A stretch of 64,000 bases of DNA from assembly GCF_000368085.1 (NCBI RefSeq), contig NZ_KB849239.1:2828170-2892169 (forward strand), given 5' to 3'. This DNA comes from Acinetobacter nosocomialis NIPH 2119. Its GTDB lineage: Bacteria > Pseudomonadota > Gammaproteobacteria > Pseudomonadales > Moraxellaceae. Within the stretch, counting starts at the first letter, position 1, and every line of letters starts with the position of its first letter. Shown piece after piece: positions 1-9,277 of the stretch. The notes beneath the pieces are model-generated. The model saw only the letters and a program-made list of their open reading frames with translations. It was not told where the DNA came from and did no database searches. Position numbers and translations under genes: made by a program.

Positions 1-2
1 AT

Positions 3-131
3 TTTGCACTCGATCAAAATGCACCGGGTTACCGTTACATTCGTCTGAATAATGATGGTACTTTTGAAACAAAAGTGTTTCGACTTGAAAATTTCGAAAC
101 CCATATAAACACTGATATTTCAGGATATTAG
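3..131 (+). CDS. cpdA: C-terminal end of a probable CpdA-type cyclic-AMP phosphodiesterase (partial)
   Basis: Only the last 42 codons are inside the window, open from the left edge to a TAG at 129-131. The peptide contains PGYR, then a short strand, NDGT and a T-x-V-x-RL tail. This resembles the C-terminal beta-strands of Icc/CpdA calcineurin-like phosphodiesterases, which hydrolyse 3',5'-cAMP in the cytoplasm. The metal-binding motifs that would prove the family lie outside the window, so the assignment rests on the tail pattern and on its place ahead of dksA. Another metallophosphoesterase is possible. Confidence 0.5.
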   Translation, partial: FALDQNAPGYRYIRLNNDGTFETKVFRLENFETHINTDISGY

Positions 132-243
132 TCCTAAATTGAATACCTCTATGAGGAATTATGACTAGGGCAAACACGTTTTGAAATTATTTACGGGATA
201 GAATGACTATCATCTTGCAGGAAAAATCTATATGATGACGACC

Positions 244-261
244 CGATGGAAAAATCCATCG
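244..261 (+). terminator. Hairpin between cpdA-like gene and dksA
   Basis: CGATGGA (244-250) and TCCATCG (255-261) form a perfect 7-bp stem with an AAAA loop, followed by ATGGTTTTCT. It may terminate the upstream gene, but the T-run is short and interrupted, so the function is uncertain. Confidence 0.35.
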
Positions 262-281
262 ATGGTTTTCTATAAAAACAC

Positions 282-311
282 TTGCATATCACCATATTTT
301 TTGCGTATAGA
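282..311 (+). promoter_or_regulatory. Candidate sigma70 promoter of dksA
   Basis: TTGCAT (282-287) and TATAGA (306-311) sit 18 bp apart. A start of transcription near 318 would leave a leader of about 24 nt carrying the GAGGA ribosome site at 327-331. This supports the ATG at 342, and not the in-frame GTG at 318, as the dksA start. Confidence 0.4.
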
Positions 312-341
312 TAATACGTGTATGATGAGGAATGCCCTATT

Positions 342-878
342 ATGGCGAATGACAACCACAACCAAGTTTTGGATGAACATACAGAAGTTGTAGTAGAAGG
401 TGATAAAGCTTCTGCAAAACGTGCACGTAAAGTGAAACCTAAAACTTCTGACGTAGGCTCAACTGCAAGTTTATTTGGTATTGCACCTTATCAACCTAAG
501 AAAAATGAAGAGTACATGTCTGAAGGACAGCTCGAGCATTTCCGACAAATTCTGCAAGCATGGAAAGCTGAATTAATGTCTGAAGTTGATCGTACTTTAA
601 ATACGATGCAAGATGAATCAACTGCATTGCCAGACGTAAATGACCGTGCTACCCAAGAAGAAGAATTTGCAATTGAATTACGTACACGTGACCGTGAACG
701 TAAATTAATTCGTAAAATCGAACAATCTCTTGAAGCGATTAAAAACGAAGACTACGGTTTCTGTGAAACTTGTGGTATCGAAATCGGCTTACGTCGTTTA
801 GAAGCACGTCCAACTGCAACGTTATGTATTGACTGCAAAACCTTGGCAGAAATTAAAGAGAAGCAAAATAACGGTTAA
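342..878 (+). CDS. dksA: RNA polymerase-binding transcription factor DksA
   Basis: DksA binds in the RNA polymerase secondary channel and, with ppGpp, mediates the stringent response. From the ATG at 342 the protein has 178 residues. It has a basic, low-complexity N-terminus of about 50 residues, longer than the E. coli one, and then a coiled-coil hairpin. The tip carries Asp98 and Asp101, matching the functional DxxD pair of E. coli DksA. A four-cysteine zinc finger follows (C141, C144, C162, C165). The signature EARPTATLCIDC is intact. GAGGA at 327-331 lies ten bases before the ATG. gluQRS follows after two bases, so the two genes are probably co-transcribed, as in many gamma-proteobacteria. 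Confidence 0.97.
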   Translation: MANDNHNQVLDEHTEVVVEGDKASAKRARKVKPKTSDVGSTASLFGIAPYQPKKNEEYMSEGQLEHFRQILQAWKAELMSEVDRTLNTMQDESTALPDVNDRATQEEEFAIELRTRDRERKLIRKIEQSLEAIKNEDYGFCETCGIEIGLRRLEARPTATLCIDCKTLAEIKEKQNNG

Positions 879-880
879 TT

Positions 881-1864
881 GTGACGGTTAAGAATTCTCC
901 AGCCGAGTTCGACTCGGCTCTTGCGCAGCAGTTAAATCGCTTGCCAGAAAAGCATAGCTTTTCTCTTGCGCAGCGGCGGAACAATGTTCCACTTAATCGC
1001 TGCTCATACTCAGGTCGGTTTGCGCCCTCGCCAACCGGCCCTTTACATTTCGGATCACTGATTACTGCTGTTGCCAGTTACTGTGATGCTAGAGCTCACA
1101 AAGGGCGATGGTTTGTTCGTATTGAAGATACTGACATTCCACGCATCTATCCCGGTAGTGAAGACCATATACTCGCATCAATTGAAGCTTTTCAGTTCGA
1201 TCTTGATGCAGAGATCATCTTTCAAAAAGACCGCCTAAATATTTATGAAAGCGTATTAGACCAACTTAAAAAAGAAGGTTTAGTTTACGCCTGTCAATGT
1301 ACCCGTAAAATGCTCGGTTCAAATGCAATCTATGCAGGTACTTGCCGTGATTTGCATCTCGATTTTCAAGATCAAGCGATTCGCGTAAAAGTTAAGGATC
1401 AGCAGATCTGTTTCGATGATCGATTGCAAGGACTTCATTGTTCTAATCTACAACATGACCTTGGTGACTTTGTTCTTAAACGCCGTGATGGCATTATTAA
1501 CTATCAACTTGCTGTTGTCGTGGATGACTACTTACAAGGTATTACACACGTTGTTCGTGGTGCAGACCTTTTAGATAACACTGAACGCCAAATCTGGCTG
1601 GGTCAGCTCCTCGATTACCCTAAACTAAGCTATATGCATCTTCCTCTGGCTATGAATGATCAGGGGCAAAAGCTTTCTAAACAAAATCTTGCTCAAGCAC
1701 TCGATTTAACTAAAGCACCTGAATTACTTCAAAAAGCGATACTCGCCTTGGGACAACCCAAGGTTGATTTAGATCGCCCTGAAGTGATGCTCAAGCAAGC
1801 TGTAGCGCAGTGGAATGTAGATTTAATTCCTCACGGACAAGAGCTTGGCGGAATATATTTATAA
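881..1864 (+). CDS. gluQRS: Glutamyl-Q tRNA(Asp) synthetase with palindrome-encoded N-terminal extension
   Basis: GluQRS is a truncated glutamyl-tRNA synthetase paralogue that attaches glutamate to queuosine in the tRNA(Asp) anticodon loop. The catalytic core is visible: GRFAPSPTG at about residues 45-53, the HIGH-like HFGS at 56-59, a KLSK signature near residue 265, and a CxC...Y...C zinc site. The anticodon-binding domain is absent, as expected. The family normally begins just before GRFAPSP. Here about 44 extra residues precede it, encoded by three short palindromes (901-919, 946-964, 978-990). No ATG is available in frame; the only starts are GTG 881, two bases after the dksA stop, or TTG 941. 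No clear ribosome site is seen, so expression may depend on dksA translation. Confidence 0.93.
   Translation: MTVKNSPAEFDSALAQQLNRLPEKHSFSLAQRRNNVPLNRCSYSGRFAPSPTGPLHFGSLITAVASYCDARAHKGRWFVRIEDTDIPRIYPGSEDHILASIEAFQFDLDAEIIFQKDRLNIYESVLDQLKKEGLVYACQCTRKMLGSNAIYAGTCRDLHLDFQDQAIRVKVKDQQICFDDRLQGLHCSNLQHDLGDFVLKRRDGIINYQLAVVVDDYLQGITHVVRGADLLDNTERQIWLGQLLDYPKLSYMHLPLAMNDQGQKLSKQNLAQALDLTKAPELLQKAILALGQPKVDLDRPEVMLKQAVAQWNVDLIPHGQELGGIYL
901..990 (+). repeat. Cluster of three short perfect palindromes with a repeated CTTGCGCAGC unit
   Basis: There are three perfect inverted repeats, each with a 3-nt loop. The arms are AGCCGAGT/ACTCGGCT (901-908, 912-919), AGAAAAGC/GCTTTTCT (946-953, 957-964) and GGAAC/GTTCC (978-982, 986-990). 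The first two are each followed at once by CTTGCGCAGC (920-929 and 965-974). TTAAATCGC and CTTAATCGC recur after the second units. The block lies inside the N-terminal extension of gluQRS and gives a repeated peptide pattern LAQ..N..P. It may be an RNA regulatory region or a former palindromic repeat insertion. Confidence 0.75.
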
Positions 1865-1866
1865 AT

Positions 1867-1896
1867 AAAAAAAGCCCGATTCGATATCGGGCTTTT
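1867..1896. terminator. Bidirectional terminator between gluQRS and ftsW
   Basis: GCCCGAT (1874-1880) pairs with ATCGGGC (1886-1892), with a TCGAT loop. An A-tract lies before and TTTT after, so it can serve both convergent transcripts. Confidence 0.85.
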
Positions 1897-1914
1897 CATA
1901 ACAACTGAAATAGT

Positions 1915-3111
1915 TTAGAAGTTCGATTCTTCTCTTTCAGGGTTTACTTCTTGAGTTGATGCATCAATCTTTAAGATCAAGCTAATCATAGCTGCACACA
2001 TCATTAAAGACGTACCACCATAACTAATAAATGGCAGAGTTAAACCTTTGGTTGGCATTAAGCCCATGTTCATACCCGCATTTACCAAAATCTGGAGTAA
2101 GAAAATAATACTAATACCGTAAGCCAAATAGCCCGCGCGAAGATAATGATGTTTCAAGGCACGGTGTCCAATTTTGATACAACAAGCCAACATCAAGAAA
2201 GATAAGCCAATGACAATCGAAATACCAAAGAAGCCAAACTCTTCGCCTAACACGGCCAACATAAAGTCAGTATGCGCTTCTGGTAAATAAGATAGCTTTT
2301 GAACACTATGCCCTAAGCCTGTTCCAAACCATTCACCACGGCCAAAGGCCATGAGTGCATTTGATAACTGATAACCCACACCTAATGGATCTGCCCATGG
2401 GTCGGTAAACGAAATCAAACGCTGGAAACGGTAAGGCTCAAACAAGATCAAAAACACGATACCGGTGACAATCGCACCAAGCATAATTAAGAACTGTGTT
2501 GGCGGCGCACCAGCTAAAAAGAACACGCCGACCATCATCATGACAATAACGATCGTCGCACCCAAGTCAGGCTCGGCAATAATTAAACCGACCGTAATCG
2601 CCATCACACCACTTAAACGCAGTAAACCTTTCCAGTGCGTACGAACCTCTTTAGCACGGCGTACCACGTAGTCTGCCGTAAAGATTGCCATCATGACTTT
2701 GGCAACCTCTGTAGGCTGTAAGGTAAAACCACCGATTTTAATCCAACGTGTAGAACCATTGACTTCCGAACCTACCGCCAAAGCAGCAAGTAACAGAACC
2801 ATGGTTAACAACCACAGCGGAAACGTATTTTTAAACCATGTATTGAGTGAGATTCGGTAAGTCAAATACGCCACGACCCCAGCAACCGCAATAGATATCG
2901 CATGGCGGATGACATAGTGAAACGGGTTCTCATGCATATATTCTGCATAAGGCATCGAAGCAGATGCTACCATCACCGAACCGATACATAACAATGCAAC
3001 GACACAGAAAATCAAGACATTACGTGGCGTCACTTCCGCTGGCCATTTCGGCAATATCCGTTCATACCAATGATTGATTTTCTGGATTGTGGTCTGAGCT
3101 AAGCCTGCCAT
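1915..3111 (-). CDS. ftsW: Septal peptidoglycan glycosyltransferase FtsW
   Basis: FtsW is a SEDS-family polymerase that assembles septal glycan from lipid II, working with FtsI at the divisome in the inner membrane. The 398-residue protein has about ten hydrophobic segments. It carries the SEDS hallmark LPEAHTDFMLAVLGEE near residues 272-287 and a conserved C-terminal GGTSLM stretch. RodA is the main alternative, but the location directly downstream of murD (24-base gap) in a division/cell-wall pair and the overall length favour FtsW. Confidence 0.93.
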   Translation of the reverse strand: MAGLAQTTIQKINHWYERILPKWPAEVTPRNVLIFCVVALLCIGSVMVASASMPYAEYMHENPFHYVIRHAISIAVAGVVAYLTYRISLNTWFKNTFPLWLLTMVLLLAALAVGSEVNGSTRWIKIGGFTLQPTEVAKVMMAIFTADYVVRRAKEVRTHWKGLLRLSGVMAITVGLIIAEPDLGATIVIVMMMVGVFFLAGAPPTQFLIMLGAIVTGIVFLILFEPYRFQRLISFTDPWADPLGVGYQLSNALMAFGRGEWFGTGLGHSVQKLSYLPEAHTDFMLAVLGEEFGFFGISIVIGLSFLMLACCIKIGHRALKHHYLRAGYLAYGISIIFLLQILVNAGMNMGLMPTKGLTLPFISYGGTSLMMCAAMISLILKIDASTQEVNPEREESNF

Positions 3112-3135
3112 ACTACATTCCTAATCATATTTTCT

Positions 3136-4551
<1,416 letters not shown>

Positions 4552-4591
4552 TCAGTTTGACTTTTATTCTACTTTTTTTGTGTCAGTGCGT

Positions 4592-4619
4592 AAAAAAGCC
4601 ATCATTCGATGGCTTTTTA
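4592..4619 (-). terminator. Terminator of the feo operon
   Basis: GCCATC (4598-4603) pairs with GATGGC (4608-4613) around an ATTC loop, flanked by AAAAAA and TTTTT. In the minus direction it lies just after the last feo-operon gene. Confidence 0.8.
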
Positions 4620-4629
4620 TACAGAAAAG

Positions 4630-4881
4630 TTAACGCCACTTCACCGTTTGTACCGGAGCGGACTTTTGGGTAGGTGCATCATCAGTAGAACAGCCACAAT
4701 TGCCACCACAACCGGCAGCCTGTTTAGGCTTCAACCATGATGCCAAACGCTGCCAACCCAAGCGTTGACACTGGATTGATAATGCAAGAAATACTGAAGC
4801 GGACGTTTGAGGAAATACCTTTTTAAAGACAACAATGGCACTCCACAACACCAATACAGCAACAATAAGGTAATCAAACAT
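4630..4881 (-). CDS. Small FeoB-associated membrane protein with a CGGNCGC motif
   Basis: This is an 83-residue protein. Its N-terminal hydrophobic helix covers residues 3-23, an amphipathic basic stretch follows, and a short glycine-cysteine motif CGGNCGC lies near residues 57-63. The polar tail is probably flexible. It lies 12 bases downstream of feoB and is presumably the last gene of feoA-feoB-X. Small Cys-rich proteins encoded next to FeoB are known in several lineages and may bind Fe(II) or an Fe-S cluster, but no sequence-level proof of that is visible here. It does not look like the winged-helix FeoC of enterobacteria. Confidence 0.75.
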   Translation of the reverse strand: MFDYLIVAVLVLWSAIVVFKKVFPQTSASVFLALSIQCQRLGWQRLASWLKPKQAAGCGGNCGCSTDDAPTQKSAPVQTVKWR

Positions 4882-4893
4882 AAGCGCCTCCTA

Positions 4894-6750
4894 TTAACCC
4901 CAAATGCGTGATGCAATTTGGTAGGTTAAAAATGACATGAGATAAGCCAAACCAAATAGATAAGCCGTCATGACTGCCACATGTTTCCATGAACCTGTCT
5001 CACGGCGTACCGTTGCCAAGGTTGCTAAACAATGTGGTGCATAAATAAACCAGACCAATAAAGATAGCCCTGTAGCCAATGACCAACCCGTGCCGTTTGC
5101 ACTAATCAAATGAGCAAGCCCCTGTGCAACAGCATTATCATCAGCACCAGATAACGCATATACCGTACCTAATGCTGCAACCACAACCTCACGAGCAGCC
5201 ATTGCGGGAATGAGCGCCACCACGATTTGCCAGTTAAAGCCAAGCGGTGCGAATAAAGGCTGAATAAAGTGCCCTGCCATACCCGCAAAACTATAATCAA
5301 TTGCTGGTAGCGTTGCGCCTTCGGGTGGTTGAGGGAAAGTACACAAGAACCAAAGAATAATGGTCAATGCAACAATAATCCCACCAACACGACGCAAGAA
5401 AATCTTTGCGCGCTCCATCAACCCAATAGCGATACTTTTTGGATCAGGAAAACGATAACTTGGTAATTCCATTAACAAGGCATGCTGTGATTTGTCTTTA
5501 CGCAAAAACTTCATCACAAAGGCAACACAAAGTGCACTTAAAATACCTGCCATGTATAAACCAAACAGCACCAAACCTTGTAAGTTAAAGATGCCTAAAA
5601 CAGTTTGACTTGGAATAAATGCACCAATTAACAAGGCATAGACAGGCAAACGTGCCGAACATGTCATGAGGGGTGCAACCATGATCGTGGTAAAACGGTC
5701 ACGTGAATCACTGATACTTCGGGTTGCCATAATGCCAGGAATCGCACAGGCAAAACTTGATAATAATGGAATGAAAGAACGACCACTCAAGCCGGCTTTA
5801 AACATTAATTTATCGAGCAAGAACGCTGCACGCGGTAAATAACCTGATTCTTCGAGTACCAAAATAAAGAAGAAGAGAATCAAAATTTGAGGCAAGAAAG
5901 CCAGTACTGTGCCCGCTCCTGCCAGAACACCGTCTACGACTAAACTGCGTAGCACAGGTTGATGGATGGCTCCATTTAACCACTCACCTAACCATGGGAT
6001 TACCCCATCTTCAATTGCAGCTTTAAAAGGTTCAGCCCAAGCAAATACTGCCTGAAAGACAATAAACATCATTACTGCCAAGCTGAGTAAACCCAATACA
6101 GGATGTAAGAAAATTCGATCTAGAAAGTCAGTACGCTTATCATCATGATCAACAAAATTAACCACATCTTTAAAAATCGTTTCGATTTTCTGATGATGTC
6201 CACCACTTAAACCACTCAGTTCAGTATGAGGTACGGTATATTTTTCTTGATCGAGCGCATGCAATAAATTTTCAATACCTGAATTACGTACGGCAACCGT
6301 TTCAACAACAGGAACACCTAAACGCTCAGAGAGTTTCTGTGTATTGATTTGAATACCGCGACGACGCGCTTCATCCATCATGTTCAATACAACCAGAATT
6401 GGACGCCCTAATTCAATAATTTCAAGTACCAAACCCAAATGCAGTTTTAAGTTCGTCGCATCGACAATACATAAAAAAGCATCTTGCTGCCCTTCTTCGG
6501 CAATTTTGCCTTGGCAGACATCACGGGTAATTTCTTCATCTGGGCTAGTTGCCTGCAAACTATAGGTACCCGGTAAATCTAGTACACGAACTGCACGGCC
6601 TGAAGGTAATTGAAAGTTACCGACTTTACGCTCTACAGTTACACCCGCATAGTTAGCAACCTTTTGTCTTGTTCCAGTTAAATGGTTAAACAGCGAAGTT
6701 TTACCGCAGTTCGGGTTTCCCACAAGGGCAATACGTAGCGCATTACTCAT
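4894..6750 (-). CDS. feoB: Ferrous iron transporter FeoB
   Basis: FeoB is an inner-membrane Fe(II) transporter with a cytoplasmic G-protein domain. G-motifs are visible: G1 GNPNCGKT at 11-18, G3 DLPG at 58-61 and G4 NMMD at 123-126. Gate domains with many hydrophobic helices follow from about residue 210, including the Cys-containing SSFACAIPGIMATR segment. At 618 residues it is shorter than E. coli FeoB (773), mainly through a compact G/linker region and C-terminus. Its start overlaps the feoA stop (ATGA), indicating translational coupling. A Fur-like box lies upstream of feoA. Confidence 0.96.
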   Translation of the reverse strand: MSNALRIALVGNPNCGKTSLFNHLTGTRQKVANYAGVTVERKVGNFQLPSGRAVRVLDLPGTYSLQATSPDEEITRDVCQGKIAEEGQQDAFLCIVDATNLKLHLGLVLEIIELGRPILVVLNMMDEARRRGIQINTQKLSERLGVPVVETVAVRNSGIENLLHALDQEKYTVPHTELSGLSGGHHQKIETIFKDVVNFVDHDDKRTDFLDRIFLHPVLGLLSLAVMMFIVFQAVFAWAEPFKAAIEDGVIPWLGEWLNGAIHQPVLRSLVVDGVLAGAGTVLAFLPQILILFFFILVLEESGYLPRAAFLLDKLMFKAGLSGRSFIPLLSSFACAIPGIMATRSISDSRDRFTTIMVAPLMTCSARLPVYALLIGAFIPSQTVLGIFNLQGLVLFGLYMAGILSALCVAFVMKFLRKDKSQHALLMELPSYRFPDPKSIAIGLMERAKIFLRRVGGIIVALTIILWFLCTFPQPPEGATLPAIDYSFAGMAGHFIQPLFAPLGFNWQIVVALIPAMAAREVVVAALGTVYALSGADDNAVAQGLAHLISANGTGWSLATGLSLLVWFIYAPHCLATLATVRRETGSWKHVAVMTAYLFGLAYLMSFLTYQIASRIWG

Positions 6751-7043
6751 GCGGGTACTCCTTCTAACTGAATCTCGATTTTTTCCGCTTCCGCCTTACG
6801 TAAAGCGAAACGAGTAAAGCCAATTTGGATTAAGATCGGATCACCACCAAAAATACCTTTGGTAATCACCTCTACTCGAGTACCTGGTACAAAGCCCAAG
6901 CTTTCCAAACGAATTGCGACCAAATCTTGTTGCTCGGATGTTTGTGTCATCCGATCTACTTTGGTGATGGTAGCCGCTTGCTTCACTTTCAACGCTGATA
7001 AACGCACCGCATCCGATCCTAAACCTTTTTTACTAGTATACAT
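6747..7043 (-). CDS. feoA: Ferrous iron transport protein FeoA
   Basis: FeoA is a small SH3-like cytoplasmic protein needed for FeoB function. From the ATG at 7043 it has 98 residues, with the core SLGFVPGTRVEVI and the C-terminal strand pair GDPILIQIGFTRFALRK typical of FeoA. An in-frame TTG at 7064 lies inside the Fur-like box and is a less likely start. Neither start has a strong ribosome site. The protein carries about 17 residues more at its N-terminus than the 75-residue enterobacterial FeoA. It overlaps feoB by four bases. Confidence 0.93.
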   Translation of the reverse strand: MYTSKKGLGSDAVRLSALKVKQAATITKVDRMTQTSEQQDLVAIRLESLGFVPGTRVEVITKGIFGGDPILIQIGFTRFALRKAEAEKIEIQLEGVPA

Positions 7044-7048
7044 ATAAA

Positions 7049-7063
7049 TGAGAATAATTACCA
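7049..7063. promoter_or_regulatory. Fur-box-like operator upstream of feoA
   Basis: TGAGAATAATTACCA matches the 7-1-7 Fur consensus TGATAATnATTATCA at 13 of 14 defined positions minus one, i.e. only two mismatches. It lies five bases upstream of the feoA ATG, where bound Fur-Fe(II) would block transcription or initiation. This fits iron repression of feoAB. Confidence 0.65.
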
Positions 7064-7150
7064 AATAAGGTTAAATTTCAATTCTCACCTACTTTAATCG
7101 ACAAATCTTAAAGTTTCTTTTAAAGTACAGGGGTTTAGAGGACATTGTTT

Positions 7151-8071
7151 ATGATAAATAAGAAACCGCGTATTCCAAGCCCTGTTCAAATTCCTGAACA
7201 TTTGAGCTTTTTACAAGGTTTTCGCGACTATTTAGTTGCACAAACAGTAAGTCCACATACTCGTAATGCTTATTTATCTGACCTGATTCAATGTGCTGAA
7301 CTTCATAAAAAAAATAGCTTGCCGAAATGGTCGAGTGATGACATTTCTGATGTCCTTATTGAACTCACCAAAATAGGAAAAAGTCCACGCTCAATTGCAC
7401 GTTGTTTATCTGCCCTACGCCAGTTTTACAAATTTTTACGTGAACAAAAATTACGAAGCGATAACCCGGTAGCGACACATCACTCACCCAAAATTGGCCG
7501 AGCTTTACCCAAAGATTTATCAGAAGAAGATGTCGAAGCACTGATTCAAGCGCCTGACATTACAACAGCTTTGGGGTTACGTGATCGAGCGATGTTTGAA
7601 GTACTTTATGCATGTGGTTTACGTGTTTCCGAGCTAATCAACTTGCGCTTGGAGCTAATCAATTTAAAACAAGGCTATTTACGTATTACTGGTAAAGGCA
7701 ATAAAGAACGTTTAGTACCATTAGGCCAATATGCTTGTGACTGGGTAGAACGCTACTTAAATGATGCACGTCCACAACTTTATAAAACTTCCACTGACTA
7801 TTTATTTTTAACTCAACATGGCGGAATCATGAGCCGTCAGAATTTTTGGTATGCAATTAAACGATATGCACTACAAGCCAATATTCAGGCTGAGCTGTCG
7901 CCTCATACCTTACGTCATGCCTTTGCAACACACTTGCTCAATCACGGCGCTGACTTACGCGTAGTACAAATGTTACTGGGCCATAGTGACTTATCTACCA
8001 CCCAAATCTATACCCATGTAGCACAAGTAAGAATGCAACAATTACATGAAAAACATCACCCTAGAGGTTAA
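7151..8071 (+). CDS. xerD: Site-specific tyrosine recombinase XerD
   Basis: XerD, with XerC, resolves chromosome dimers at dif. The 306-residue protein has an N-terminal SAM-like core-binding domain (about 20-105) and a tyrosine-recombinase domain. All catalytic residues are visible: Arg158, Lys182, His252, Arg255, His278 and Tyr287. The C-terminal GADLRVVQMLLGHSDLSTTQIY block is XerD-like, and the order xerD-dsbC is the same as in enterobacteria; this argues against XerC. AGAGGA at 7137-7142 is eight bases before the ATG at 7151. A TTG at 7145 is in frame but too close to that site. Confidence 0.94.
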   Translation: MINKKPRIPSPVQIPEHLSFLQGFRDYLVAQTVSPHTRNAYLSDLIQCAELHKKNSLPKWSSDDISDVLIELTKIGKSPRSIARCLSALRQFYKFLREQKLRSDNPVATHHSPKIGRALPKDLSEEDVEALIQAPDITTALGLRDRAMFEVLYACGLRVSELINLRLELINLKQGYLRITGKGNKERLVPLGQYACDWVERYLNDARPQLYKTSTDYLFLTQHGGIMSRQNFWYAIKRYALQANIQAELSPHTLRHAFATHLLNHGADLRVVQMLLGHSDLSTTQIYTHVAQVRMQQLHEKHHPRG

Positions 8072-8217
8072 AAATTTTTAAACGAATTATATGAAATACA
8101 CCGAACAATCATTTGATTTCGTTCACAAAGGTTAAGAAAGTTTTAACAATACACACTAGATTTTTTGTTATGCTTAGCAGCTTCTGACTATAAATACTGA
8201 TGAAATAAGGGTTATCT

Positions 8218-9033
8218 ATGTCCTTTACCCGATCTCAAATTTTTCTTGCCTGTGCTTTGGCTTCTAGCTTGTTGTTCAGTGCTTGTTCTAAAGAAAACAA
8301 ACCACAAAAAGAAGATGCGCTCACAGCGACCGCACCTGCTACTGGGGAAGCTTCAACCATCATTGAACGCAATGCTAAACAGCGTTTAATCGAAACTTTG
8401 CAAAAACAATTTAAGAATGCAAACATCAACGTCAAAATTTTAGACATCAAACCGACTGAAGTACCTAATTTATATTGGGTAAACCTTGAAGGTATGACTT
8501 CTGTTTATACGACAAGTGATGGTAAGTACCTTATTCAAGGTGATGTCATCCGTTTAGGCGGTAAAGAGCTGCATAATATTGGCGACAACCTTCAAGCATC
8601 AGAAAACAAAAAGCACCTTGCTGCTTTAAAAAATGAAGATTTGATTGTTTACCCAGCTAAGGGTGGTAAAGCTAAACATGTAATTTATGTGTTTACCGAT
8701 GCAAGTTGTCCTTATTGCCACAAACTACATGAGCATTTAGCCGAGATTAATGAGAAAGGCATTGAGGTTCGTTACATTGCGTGGCCGCGCGGCGAACAAT
8801 TTATGCCAACGATGGAAGCCGTTTGGTGTAGTGCAGACCGTAAAGCTGCATTTAATCAAGCTGTACAAGGCATTAGTATTCCACCTGCTCAATGCAAAAA
8901 CCCTGTTCGCGAACAATATCAACTTGGTTTAAACATGGGTGTGAATGGTACTCCAGCCATCTACAACGTTGACGGACAATATCTCGGTGGCTACTTAACA
9001 CCAGATGAGTTAGTTAAACGTCTGGATAAATAA
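8218..9033 (+). CDS. dsbC: DsbC-type thiol:disulfide isomerase, predicted lipoprotein
   Basis: This is a periplasmic disulfide isomerase that reshuffles wrong disulfides. The 271-residue protein has a signal peptide ending in FSAC with Cys23, suggesting lipid attachment. A Thr/Ala-rich linker and a DsbC-like dimerisation domain (about 50-125) follow. The thioredoxin domain carries the active site Cys164-Pro-Tyr-Cys167 and a cis-proline loop GTPA. Most DsbC proteins are soluble; the lipobox is the unusual feature. It follows xerD by about 145 bases and has its own terminator. Confidence 0.9.
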   Translation: MSFTRSQIFLACALASSLLFSACSKENKPQKEDALTATAPATGEASTIIERNAKQRLIETLQKQFKNANINVKILDIKPTEVPNLYWVNLEGMTSVYTTSDGKYLIQGDVIRLGGKELHNIGDNLQASENKKHLAALKNEDLIVYPAKGGKAKHVIYVFTDASCPYCHKLHEHLAEINEKGIEVRYIAWPRGEQFMPTMEAVWCSADRKAAFNQAVQGISIPPAQCKNPVREQYQLGLNMGVNGTPAIYNVDGQYLGGYLTPDELVKRLDK

Positions 9034-9075
9034 TATTCTCAATTTTGATGAATAGTTCACCAGTTATCTTGTACA

Positions 9076-9110
9076 CAAAGCGCTGCTCTTATTGCAGCGC
9101 TTTGTTTTTT
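9076..9110 (+). terminator. Terminator after dsbC
   Basis: CAAAGCGCTGC (9076-9086) pairs perfectly with GCAGCGCTTTG (9094-9104), followed by six T. The 11-bp GC-rich stem makes it one of the strongest in the window. Confidence 0.92.
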
Positions 9111-9277
9111 CAATAAATAGTTCTTTACATGCCAGTGTTTAAAGACTGATCTACTCTGCTTTTCCGAACATCGCACTCTAATTGATTGAACAGGCACGAA
9201 AAGCGCTAGAGTCTGGCGTTTTTTTTAGCTATGATCTAGCTTCAATTAAATGATTCAATGATGATATGGAGTGTGAC

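Noticed and set aside
318..341. GTG at 318 as the dksA start
   Set aside because: It would lie at or before the predicted transcription start, and the ribosome site at 327-331 serves the ATG at 342.
7145..8071. XerC instead of XerD
   Set aside because: The C-terminal residues and the adjacency to dsbC fit XerD.
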